NCBI GenBank assembly: GCA_964445775.1
Contig: CAYUMH010000014.1
Location: 1-58,863, forward strand
DNA length: 58,863 bases
Source of the DNA: Terrimonas sp964445775
Lineage (GTDB): Bacteria; Bacteroidota; Bacteroidia; Chitinophagales; Chitinophagaceae
Direction of reading: 5' to 3'
Shown here: positions 18,094-26,209 of the stretch, one piece after another
Numbering within the stretch: position 1 is the first letter of the stretch
Layout: every line of letters starts with the position of its first letter
Translations under genes and position numbers: made by a program
Notes under the pieces: model-generated
What the model was told of the DNA's origin: nothing
What the model saw: the letters and a program-made list of their open reading frames with translations, nothing else
Databases searched by the model: none

Positions 18094-20838
18094 ATGAATA
18101 TGAGATTTGTTTTTATCATACTGGCTTTTATAGGTTATAGCAGTGTTACTGTGGCGCAGACAGCCGTACAGCAATTGCTTACAGAACAGCAATCACACCC
18201 CATAGGTATTGCCACCACGCAGCCCCGGTTCAGCTGGCAGCTGGCATCGGAACAAAGAGGGGTAAAACAACTGAGTTATGAGATACTGGTGGCCAGTTCC
18301 CGGGCTAACCTGGAACAAAACAAAGCAGACATCTGGCAATCAGGTGAAATAAAATCAGACCTCTCTGTGCTGATCCCTTATACTGGAAAACCCCTGGCTT
18401 CAAATATATATTACTACTGGAAAGTAAAAGTAAAAACCAATAAAGGGGAGACAATAGAGAGTAAACCTGTTTTCTTTACCGTAGGTTTTGTGGACCCCAA
18501 AAACTGGAAAGCCAAATGGATAGGTTATGATAAAGCATTTGCCTGGGACAGTGTTACACAATGGTCCCGTTTATCGGCCCGTTACTACCGCAAGGAATTT
18601 GGTACGGCTAAAAAAATAAAAAAAGCCTATGTTAACCTGGTAGGACTGGGTATGTACGAACTGCTGATCAATGGTAAAAAAATCGGCGACCAGGTACTGG
18701 CGCCGGCACCAACTGATTACCGCAAAACTGTATTGAGTAATACTTTTGATATTACAGAGCATATAATACAAGGCAAAAATGCCATTGGTGTAGTACTGGG
18801 CAATGGTCGTTTCTTTACCATGCGCCAGAACTTTAAACCGCAAAAGATCAACACTTTTGGTTTTCCCAAACTGCTGCTGCAGTTGGATATGATTTTTGAG
18901 GACGGCACTAAACAGACCGTTATTACAGATGAGACCTGGAAATTTACTGCTGACGGTCCCATACGTACCAATAATGAATACGACGGTGAAGAATATGATG
19001 CCACCAAAGAACTGGGTAACTGGGCACAGACTGCTTATAATGATGCGAAGTGGCTTAAGGCAAATATAGTACCTGCACCAACGGGTGTTATTACACCACA
19101 GCCCAACCGGCACATGAAAATAATGCAGCGCATACAACCGGTTGCTATTAATAAATTAAACGGCGATAAGTATATACTGGACATGGGGCAAAACTTTGCC
19201 GGCTGGTTACAATTAAAAGTTAAAGGCGAAAAAGGCCGTAAAGTGATGCTGCGCTTTGCAGAAAGCCTGCAACCGGACGGATCATTATATATGGCTAACC
19301 TGCGTGATGCCAAGGTAACCGATATCTACACATTGAAAGGCGAGGGCGAGGAAACATGGCATCCTGCTTTTGTATACCATGGTTTCAGGTATGTAGAAAT
19401 TACCGGATGGCCCGGTACGCCTGCCACCGATGCATTTGAGGGGCATCTGGTGTATGACCAGATGCAAAGCACCGGGAATATTCAAACTTCAAATGAAACC
19501 ATTAACAGCATTGTAAAAAATGCATGGTGGGGTATTGCCTCCAATTATAAAGGCATGCCGGTTGATTGTCCGCAACGTAATGAACGTCAACCCTGGCTGG
19601 GCGACAGGACACAGGGTGCTTATGGTGAAAGCTTCCTGTTTAATAATGGTGCTTTATATGCCAAATGGCTGGATGATATTCAGCAGGCACAAACGGCAGA
19701 AGGAGCCATACCCGATGTAACACCGGCTTACTGGAATTATTACAGCGACAATGTTACCTGGCCGGGCGCTTATATCTTAATAGCTGAAATGTTGTACCAA
19801 CAGTTCGGTGATCAGCAGGTGCTGGTAAAACATTACCCATCTATGAAAAAGTGGATGGACTATATGCGCGGCAAGTACTTAAAAAATAATATTCTTACCA
19901 AGGATAAATATGGCGACTGGTGTGTACCGCCCGAAGATTTGAAAATGATAAAATCGCAGGACAGTACCCGTACCACTAATGGGCAGCTGATTGCAACCGC
20001 TTATTATTACCGTCTATTACAGATCATGAAAAACTTTGCCGTGATCACCGGTAATAAAAGCGATACCCTGGCCTATGTAAAACTGTCGGCAGATATAAAA
20101 GACGCTTTCAATAAAAAATTCTTCAAAGCCGATGCGGGCTTATATGATAACGGCACCATTACGGCCAACTTATTGCCTCTTTATTTTGGCATAGTGCCGG
20201 CCAATAAAAAAATGCAGGTAGTAGAAACCATTGCCCGTAAATTAAAAGCTGATAACATGCATATCAGTACCGGTGTGATCGGCACGCAATGGCTGATGCG
20301 TGGACTGACACAGCATGGCCTGGAGCAGGCGGCTTTCATCCTGGCATCCAACAATACCTATCCCAGCTGGGGCTATATGGTACAACAGGGCGCTACTACT
20401 ATCTGGGAGTTGTGGAATGGTAATACGGCGAACCCGCAGATGAACTCACAGAATCACGTAATGTTATTGGGTGACCTGCTGACCTGGTTGTACGAAGAAG
20501 TAGCCGGCATTAAAAATCATGCATCGGGTATTGCCTTTAAAACAATCAGCATGAAGCCGGCACTCCACCAGCAATTACCTTATGCCAATGCTGCTTATCA
20601 ATCGCCTTACGGCACCATTATATCCGATTGGAAAAATACCAGCGAAACATTTACCTGGAAAATAACCATACCGGCCAATACAACGGCCATGGTACAGATA
20701 CCGGTAAAAGAAAAAGCCAGTATTATGGAATCCGGCAAGCCTGCCAATACAGTTAATGGCCTGCGGTTTATAAAACAGGAAAAGGGATATGCCATATACG
20801 AGGTACAAAGCGGGGAATATTCTTTTGAATCAAAATGA
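18094..20838 (+). CDS. GH78 alpha-L-rhamnosidase
   Basis: A 914-residue secreted enzyme (signal peptide to about residue 23). Its ATG directly follows the stop of the GH2 gene. Multi-domain GH78 layout: N-terminal fibronectin-like domain (PIGIATTQPRFSWQL), beta-sandwich with RKEFGTAKKIKKAYV, and (alpha/alpha)6 barrel bearing the family motif DCPQRNER (Asp491, Glu497) with GDRTQGAYGES, and the base region TTIWELWNG (Glu772), then a C-terminal beta-sandwich. It hydrolyses terminal alpha-L-rhamnose in the periplasm. RG-II carries alpha-rhamnose in chains A, B and C, and characterized RG-II loci use GH78 and GH106 enzymes for these. Confidence 0.95.
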   Translation: MNMRFVFIILAFIGYSSVTVAQTAVQQLLTEQQSHPIGIATTQPRFSWQLASEQRGVKQLSYEILVASSRANLEQNKADIWQSGEIKSDLSVLIPYTGKPLASNIYYYWKVKVKTNKGETIESKPVFFTVGFVDPKNWKAKWIGYDKAFAWDSVTQWSRLSARYYRKEFGTAKKIKKAYVNLVGLGMYELLINGKKIGDQVLAPAPTDYRKTVLSNTFDITEHIIQGKNAIGVVLGNGRFFTMRQNFKPQKINTFGFPKLLLQLDMIFEDGTKQTVITDETWKFTADGPIRTNNEYDGEEYDATKELGNWAQTAYNDAKWLKANIVPAPTGVITPQPNRHMKIMQRIQPVAINKLNGDKYILDMGQNFAGWLQLKVKGEKGRKVMLRFAESLQPDGSLYMANLRDAKVTDIYTLKGEGEETWHPAFVYHGFRYVEITGWPGTPATDAFEGHLVYDQMQSTGNIQTSNETINSIVKNAWWGIASNYKGMPVDCPQRNERQPWLGDRTQGAYGESFLFNNGALYAKWLDDIQQAQTAEGAIPDVTPAYWNYYSDNVTWPGAYILIAEMLYQQFGDQQVLVKHYPSMKKWMDYMRGKYLKNNILTKDKYGDWCVPPEDLKMIKSQDSTRTTNGQLIATAYYYRLLQIMKNFAVITGNKSDTLAYVKLSADIKDAFNKKFFKADAGLYDNGTITANLLPLYFGIVPANKKMQVVETIARKLKADNMHISTGVIGTQWLMRGLTQHGLEQAAFILASNNTYPSWGYMVQQGATTIWELWNGNTANPQMNSQNHVMLLGDLLTWLYEEVAGIKNHASGIAFKTISMKPALHQQLPYANAAYQSPYGTIISDWKNTSETFTWKITIPANTTAMVQIPVKEKASIMESGKPANTVNGLRFIKQEKGYAIYEVQSGEYSFESK

Positions 20839-21497
20839 TGAATAAGGTTATGAAAATAAAATATATCATTACAACGATGGCCTTGTTTGGTGTGGTGCTG
20901 GCAAAAGCACAAACCGCCGATGAGCAATCGTTAAAGAAAGCTGCCGAATGGACACAAGCCTTACAGTTAAATAATGCAGCAAAAGAAGAGGCCGTGCAGC
21001 AGGCTGTCGCCACGCATTTAATGGCAGTAAAAAACTGGCATGATGCACATCCTACTACTGTTATACCTGATGGCATTAACCCGGCTACCGGTAACAAACT
21101 GAGCGACCTGGATAAACAGGTGATACTCTGTAGCGCCCAACCAGCTGCTATTCGCGAAAGTCTCCTGGCAGTGTTACAAACAAACTTAACACCAGCGCAG
21201 ATAGAACAGGTATTGGACGCCTATACAATAGGCAAAGTAGCATTTACCATAAAAGGGTATGAAGCTATTGTACCCGACCTCACAGAGAAGGAACGTGCAG
21301 AGATTACCAAACAATTAAAACTGGCAAGGGCTGAAGCTATTAGTTATAAGAATATGAAAGAAATATCGGCCATCTTTGAAATATACAAGACCAAGTGCGA
21401 GCAATATTTAAATAATAACGGCCGCAGCTGGAGACAACTGTATAAGGCGTATACCGATAAGGTAAAGGCGGAGAAGGCGACAAAGGAAAGGAATTGA
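20835..21497 (+). CDS. DUF3826-family secreted protein
   Basis: A 220-residue protein starting at an ATG that overlaps the GH78 stop (ATGA); ATGs at 20838 and 20850 are alternatives, the last opening the signal peptide (MKIKYIITTMALFGVVLAKA). After the signal peptide it is almost all alpha-helical with Lys/Glu-rich repeats and the family-like blocks VATHLMAVKNWHDAHP and IKGYEAIVPDLTEKERAEI. DUF3826 proteins recur in Bacteroidota pectin loci but have no established function to my knowledge; a periplasmic binding or accessory role is possible. Tight coupling to GH78 suggests a function with alpha-rhamnosidase products or substrates. Confidence 0.8.
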   Translation: MMNKVMKIKYIITTMALFGVVLAKAQTADEQSLKKAAEWTQALQLNNAAKEEAVQQAVATHLMAVKNWHDAHPTTVIPDGINPATGNKLSDLDKQVILCSAQPAAIRESLLAVLQTNLTPAQIEQVLDAYTIGKVAFTIKGYEAIVPDLTEKERAEITKQLKLARAEAISYKNMKEISAIFEIYKTKCEQYLNNNGRSWRQLYKAYTDKVKAEKATKERN

Positions 21498-21504
21498 GGG
21501 AATA

Positions 21505-21570
21505 GTATTCAGATATTAGTATTTAGATAATAGAATTCAGATATTAGAAATCAGATATTGGTATAGAGAT
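21505..21570. repeat. Short AGATATTAG-type direct repeats
   Basis: After the DUF3826 stop, ATTCAGATATTAG, AATTCAGATATTAGAA and ATCAGATATTGG occur within about 60 bases, an AT-rich degenerate direct-repeat cluster. No gene is present in 21498-21617. Confidence 0.55.
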
Positions 21571-21617
21571 AAGAATAAAAAACAGCTGGCTACATTAACA
21601 TAGTTATACATCGAATT

Positions 21618-22739
21618 ATGAAAAGGATTGTATCATTAGTATTGTTGGGCATTATATGTCATACTGCCTGGGCACAAACAAAATGGAAGGATGGTATTTT
21701 GGTGGATGAATTCATTTACACCAAAGCAGCCTTTCCTTCTGCGCACGCGGCCACTATAGTAGAAACGCCCAAGGGCCTGATGGCGGCCTGGTTCGGTGGT
21801 GCCAGGGAAGGCGCACCGGATGTAGAAATTTATATGAGCCGGCTGGAAGGCGATGGAAAATGGACGGCGCCGGTATCCATTGCCAATGGTATTATTAATG
21901 ATACCCTGCGTTACCCATGTTATAACCCGGTATTATACCAGGTGCCGGGCGGCGAGTTGATCCTTTTTTATAAAGTAGGTCCTAAAGTTGCCGCCTGGGT
22001 GGGTTGGATGAAACGTTCCTTTGATAATGGGCAGACCTGGACCAAACCTGAATTATTGCCGGATGGTGGTTTAGGCCCCGTGAAAAACCGTCCCGAGCTG
22101 ATCGGCGATGAACTGTTCTGCCCCTCCAGCACTGAAGTAGGCGGCTGGAAATTACATTTTGAAATAACAAAAGATAAAGGCAAGACCTGGCGTAAAATAG
22201 GGCCGCTTAATGATGGCAAAGAGATCAGCGCTATTCAGCCCAGTATATTACGCCATGGTAAAAATAAATTGCAGGTACTATGTCGTACCCGGCAGCATCA
22301 TATCGGGCAGGCATGGTCATACGATGGCGGACAAACATGGACTGATGTAACTTTATTAAAAGCTTTACCCAATAACAACTCCGGTACTGATGCCGTTACC
22401 CTGAAAGATGGTCGCCATTTACTGGTGTATAACCATGTATTGCCCGATACTACCTGGGTAAAAGGCAAAGGCCCGCGTACACCTTTGAATGTAGCCCTTT
22501 CGAAAGATGGCAAAACCTGGTATGCGTCGCTGGTGCTGGAAGATTCGCCTATCAGTCAATACTCTTATCCATCTGTTATTCAATCCAGCGACGGCATGGT
22601 ACATATTGTGTACACCTGGCGCAGGGAAAGGATCAAGTATGTAAAGATTGACCCCTCGAAACTGAAGATGAAAAAGATAAAGAACCAGCAGTGGCCCGGC
22701 GGGCAGGCTAAGTTAAAGGAGTTTGTGATGGAAGAATAA
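21618..22739 (+). CDS. Sialidase-superfamily six-bladed beta-propeller (BNR/Asp-box) enzyme
   Basis: A 373-residue protein with signal peptide (ending TAWAQ). Four Asp boxes are visible: SFDNGQTW (134-141), TKDKGKTW (184-191), SYDGGQTW (234-241) and SKDGKTW (to Trp301). The N-terminal AHAATIVETPKGLMAAWFGGAREGAPDVEIY block is diagnostic of the BNR_2 family often annotated exo-alpha-sialidase. Acid-sugar substrate is likely from the fold; sialic acid itself is not expected in a pectin locus. RG-II contains 2-keto-3-deoxy sugars (Kdo, DHA) chemically similar to sialic acid, so a Kdo- or uronate-directed activity is a reasonable but unproven idea. Confidence 0.8.
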   Translation: MKRIVSLVLLGIICHTAWAQTKWKDGILVDEFIYTKAAFPSAHAATIVETPKGLMAAWFGGAREGAPDVEIYMSRLEGDGKWTAPVSIANGIINDTLRYPCYNPVLYQVPGGELILFYKVGPKVAAWVGWMKRSFDNGQTWTKPELLPDGGLGPVKNRPELIGDELFCPSSTEVGGWKLHFEITKDKGKTWRKIGPLNDGKEISAIQPSILRHGKNKLQVLCRTRQHHIGQAWSYDGGQTWTDVTLLKALPNNNSGTDAVTLKDGRHLLVYNHVLPDTTWVKGKGPRTPLNVALSKDGKTWYASLVLEDSPISQYSYPSVIQSSDGMVHIVYTWRRERIKYVKIDPSKLKMKKIKNQQWPGGQAKLKEFVMEE

Positions 22740-22781
22740 AGGTCAACGGCCTTACCGTTGTAAACGATTAGTTTTTGCTGT

Positions 22782-24359
22782 ATGAATAATTTGCCCATTA
22801 TTGACCTTGTGATCATTGGAGCTTACCTGGTAGCTATGGTATGGATCGGTTTTTATTTTTCGCGTAAAAATAAAAGTGCCGAGCAATTTACAGTGGCTTC
22901 CGGTAAAATACCCGGATGGGCCATTGGTTTATCTATCTATGCTACTTTTTTAAGCAGCAATACTTTTTTGGGCGTACCGGGTAAAGCCTTTGGCGGCAAC
23001 TGGAATGCTTTTGTATTTAGTTTATCCATGCCACTGGCTGCATGGTTAGCGGCAAAATACTTTGTTCCATTTTACCGGCGTACCGGTGAGGTATCGGCCT
23101 ATACCAATTTAGAAAAACGATTTGGTCCCTGGGCAAGAACTTATGCGGTAGTCTGTTTTTTATTAACGCAGTTTGCCAGGATGGGTTCCATCTTTTTCGG
23201 AATGGCGCTCAGCCTGCAGGCCCTGACCGGTTTTTCAATGGCTTCCATTATGCTGGTGATGGGCATCTGTATTATTTTTTATACAGTGCTGGGTGGTATT
23301 GAAGCGGTTATATGGACAGAAGTGGTACAGGGCATTATTAAAACACTGGGGGCCATACTCATATTGTACCTGGTGATAAAAGAGATACCGGGCGGGGTTG
23401 ATACGATATTGGAAATAGCAGGGAAAGATGATAAGACAAGCCTGGGAAGCATGTCTTTCAACTTTACGGAATCAACTTTTTGGATGGTATTGCTGTATGG
23501 TTTTTTTATTAACCTGAATAATTTTGGTATGGACCAGAATTATGTGCAGCGTTACCATACGGCTACCTCACAAAAGCAGGCTGCTAAATCGGTATGGTTA
23601 TGTGTGGTATTATATGTACCGGCTTCCCTGTTGTTCTTTGTTATTGGTACGGCTTTGTATGCTTATTACCAGGTGAACCCGGGTATGATTGAAACGGTAA
23701 AACTGACCACGGCTGCCGAAAGACTGGGTAGTGGTGCGGGTGCGGCACAGATCAGTGCCATGGCGGCACAATTGCAACCTGCTGATTATGGCGATAAGGT
23801 ATTGCCACATTTTATGGTCACTACCATTCCGCAGGGGTTGGTAGGCCTGATTGTTTCAGCGATCCTGTCAGCGGCTATGAGCACCATAAGTTCAGGTATG
23901 AATGCATCGGCCACCGTATTTACCATTGATATTTATAAAAAGTATTTTAATAAGAACGTATCGGAAAAGGGACATTTGCGAACACTGTATATAACAACGG
24001 TGTTGGTGGGGTTGATAGGCTTATGTACCGGCCTGGCCATGATAGGCAGTAAAAGTGTATTGGATGTATGGTGGGAGTTGTCGGGCATTTTTGCCGGTGG
24101 TATGCTGGGCCTGTTCCTGCTGGGTTTGATCAGCAGGCGTACGAAAGGACAGGAAGCATTAACCGCGGTGATCATTGGGGTGATCGTTATTCTGTGGATG
24201 AGTTTTTCGGACCGCTTACCGGCAGACTATGCGTTCCTGAAAAATCCATTACATAAAAATATGATTATTGTGGTAGGTACGTTGACTATTTTCCTGACAG
24301 GGATGTTGCTGACAAGGTCACGTAAGAAAACAAACGAGGACCGCATTCACCATTCATAA
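22782..24359 (+). CDS. Sodium:solute symporter (SSS family), copy 1
   Basis: A 525-residue integral membrane protein with about 13 hydrophobic helices. SSS-family signatures include the first helix IIDLVIIGAYLVAMVWIGFYFSRK, the SGKIPGWAIGLSIYATFLSSNTFLGVPGKAF core region with Na-site serines, and ILSAAMSTISSGMNASATVFTIDIYKKY near residue 370. It carries a sugar or sugar acid into the cytoplasm with sodium. It sits directly upstream of two cytoplasmic enzymes of 2-keto-3-deoxy-acid type, so its cargo is plausibly an acidic sugar released from the glycan (inference). Confidence 0.95.
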   Translation: MNNLPIIDLVIIGAYLVAMVWIGFYFSRKNKSAEQFTVASGKIPGWAIGLSIYATFLSSNTFLGVPGKAFGGNWNAFVFSLSMPLAAWLAAKYFVPFYRRTGEVSAYTNLEKRFGPWARTYAVVCFLLTQFARMGSIFFGMALSLQALTGFSMASIMLVMGICIIFYTVLGGIEAVIWTEVVQGIIKTLGAILILYLVIKEIPGGVDTILEIAGKDDKTSLGSMSFNFTESTFWMVLLYGFFINLNNFGMDQNYVQRYHTATSQKQAAKSVWLCVVLYVPASLLFFVIGTALYAYYQVNPGMIETVKLTTAAERLGSGAGAAQISAMAAQLQPADYGDKVLPHFMVTTIPQGLVGLIVSAILSAAMSTISSGMNASATVFTIDIYKKYFNKNVSEKGHLRTLYITTVLVGLIGLCTGLAMIGSKSVLDVWWELSGIFAGGMLGLFLLGLISRRTKGQEALTAVIIGVIVILWMSFSDRLPADYAFLKNPLHKNMIIVVGTLTIFLTGMLLTRSRKKTNEDRIHHS

Positions 24360-24387
24360 TTCATCATTGATAATTCATCGTTCATTA
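24352..24387. repeat. AATTATGAATG-type repeat overlapping a stop codon
   Basis: ATTCATAATTCATCATTGATAATTCATCGTTCATT, the reverse orientation of the repeat family at 14774, 34680 and 52188. The symporter stop codon lies inside it and the last codons (HHS) are encoded by repeat sequence. Confidence 0.7.
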
Positions 24388-25218
24388 ATGAAACTTTATA
24401 AAACAAAAACAGGTATCGTAGTTGATTATGAAGGTCGTTACTATGCCCTCCCCGAAACGGATTGGGATAAACTCATCAATCAACCGGCATTATACAACTG
24501 GTTGCAGGAGTCCATTGCTACGCTTCAACCGCATGTTGATCCACTTATCACAAACGATGTACTGGTACCCATTGGTTCACAGGAAGTATGGGCCGCGGGC
24601 GTAACTTACCTGCGTAGTAAAGTGGCCAGAATGGAAGAGAGTAAAGAGAGTGGCGGCGCAACTTTTTATGATAAAGTATATGATGCCGAAAGGCCGGAGA
24701 TCTTCTTTAAGGCCAATGCATACAAAGTTATTCCGCATAACGGTAAAGTCCGTATACGGAAGGATAGCAACTGGAACGTACCCGAGCCGGAATTAACACT
24801 GGTGATCAACAACAGCGGCGAAATAGTGGGTTATACCATTGGAAACGATATGAGCAGCCGCAGCATTGAAGGCGAAAACCCCTTGTATTTACCCCAGGCA
24901 AAAATGTATGATGGCAGTGCTTCCGTTGGTCCCTGTGTTTTGGTTACGGCAGCGCCGATTGATCCTTCAACGTTGATCTCTATTATTATCAAAAGGAATG
25001 GTACAACAGTGTTTGAAGGCAATGTGACCATTGATAAAATGAAAAGAAAGCATACGGAACTTGGGGAATTTTTATTCAGGGAGTACAGTTTTTCAACCGG
25101 GGCTTATTTAATGACCGGTACCTGTGTGGTGCCGGATAATGATTTTACCTTACAGTCCGGTGATGCAATACAAATAACCATCACCGGCATCGGAACATTA
25201 ATCAATACAGTCGCATAA
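24388..25218 (+). CDS. Fumarylacetoacetate hydrolase (FAH) family enzyme, possible 2-keto-3-deoxy-acid dehydratase/hydrolase
   Basis: A 276-residue cytoplasmic protein without signal peptide. ATG 24388 is preferred over an upstream TTG that lies in a repeat. The FAH fold is shown by metal ligands Glu133 and Glu135 (VPEPELTLVI) and Asp154 (GYTIGNDMSSRSIE), and catalytic-region Lys172 (LPQAKMYDGSASVGP). The GVTYLRSKVARMEE segment (residues 71-84) and overall length resemble 2-keto-3-deoxy-D-arabinonate dehydratases and related sugar-acid enzymes more than fumarylacetoacetase. It lies between a symporter and an aldolase gene, consistent with catabolism of an acidic deoxy sugar. Exact substrate unknown. 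Confidence 0.88.
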   Translation: MKLYKTKTGIVVDYEGRYYALPETDWDKLINQPALYNWLQESIATLQPHVDPLITNDVLVPIGSQEVWAAGVTYLRSKVARMEESKESGGATFYDKVYDAERPEIFFKANAYKVIPHNGKVRIRKDSNWNVPEPELTLVINNSGEIVGYTIGNDMSSRSIEGENPLYLPQAKMYDGSASVGPCVLVTAAPIDPSTLISIIIKRNGTTVFEGNVTIDKMKRKHTELGEFLFREYSFSTGAYLMTGTCVVPDNDFTLQSGDAIQITITGIGTLINTVA

Positions 25219-25228
25219 ACATACACTT

Positions 25229-26164
25229 ATGGTAAACGATAAAAAATTTGTCCCGGTAATGATCACTCCCTTCAACCTGAAAGCAAAGGTGGATTTGGAT
25301 GCTGTATCAGCACTGATTGATTTTTACCTGGCTGCAGGCGTAAAAGGATTTTTTGCCAACTGTTTAAGCAGTGAAATGTTCAGCATTTCCGAGGACGAAC
25401 GCCTGGAACTTACCCGGCATATTGTTCAGTATGTTAACGGCCGTGCCCCGGTGGTGGCGACAGGTTCCTTTGGGTTAACGATTGAAGATAAAGCTGAATT
25501 CACCAAACAGATATTTGATACGGGCATTGACGCGGTTATCATGATCACCGGTCATTTTGCCAAAGTAAATGAAGCAGATGAAGTGTTATTGCAGAACTTT
25601 GATACCATGCTTTCGCTTACCGGTAATATACCCTTAGGTATGTACGAATGCCCGGCGCCTTACAAACGTATACTCAGCGCCCCGGTATTTAAACAATTAC
25701 TGGATACCAACCGCTTTGTATATCATAAAGACACATCCATTTTGCCCGAAAATGTAAAAGTCAAACTGGATATTACAAAAGATAATGCTACGCTTGAATT
25801 TTATGATGCGCATACGCCTAATGCTATGTTCTCCTTACAGAATGGTGCCAGGGGTATGTCGTCTATCTCCGGCAATTTTTATCCCGAAATATTGGTGTGG
25901 ATGTGTAATAATGCAACTAACCCTGAGCGGCAGGAAGATATTGCGTGGCTGCAAAATGAGTTAACGGCTGTTGACCCCCTGATACATATTGCCTATCCCA
26001 TGGCAGCCAAGTATTTCCTGGAGAAAAGAGGATTACCGGTAAGACAGATCAGCCGTTCGCATATTTTACAGTTAACCCCGGAGCAGAAACAAACCCTGGA
26101 TGATATTCATGCAAAATTCCTGCATTGGTGCGAACGCTTACAGATTAAACCTGCAATAGGATGA
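25229..26164 (+). CDS. DapA/NanA-family class I aldolase (dihydrodipicolinate synthase family)
   Basis: A 311-residue cytoplasmic TIM-barrel protein. The Schiff-base lysine is Lys167 (FVYHKDTS) and the catalytic tyrosine Tyr139 (GMYECPAP); their 28-residue spacing matches the family. The usual GTTGE/GSTGE carboxylate-binding loop is replaced by CLSSE (45-49), and the His166-Lys167 pair replaces the usual small residue before Lys, so this is a divergent member, not DapA itself. Such enzymes cleave 2-keto-3-deoxy acids to pyruvate plus an aldehyde. Ten bases separate it from the FAH gene. Candidate substrates are Kdo, DHA or 2-keto-3-deoxy-gluconate-like acids (inference). Confidence 0.9.
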   Translation: MVNDKKFVPVMITPFNLKAKVDLDAVSALIDFYLAAGVKGFFANCLSSEMFSISEDERLELTRHIVQYVNGRAPVVATGSFGLTIEDKAEFTKQIFDTGIDAVIMITGHFAKVNEADEVLLQNFDTMLSLTGNIPLGMYECPAPYKRILSAPVFKQLLDTNRFVYHKDTSILPENVKVKLDITKDNATLEFYDAHTPNAMFSLQNGARGMSSISGNFYPEILVWMCNNATNPERQEDIAWLQNELTAVDPLIHIAYPMAAKYFLEKRGLPVRQISRSHILQLTPEQKQTLDDIHAKFLHWCERLQIKPAIG

Positions 26165-26209
26165 TTGAAGTTGTTTTATTCATTACTAATTATTAATTAC
26201 TAATTAAAA

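Noticed and set aside
21618..22739. Genuine sialidase for host sialic acid.
   Set aside because: No sialic acid catabolic genes, and the surrounding enzymes are all pectin-type; a fold-based name only.
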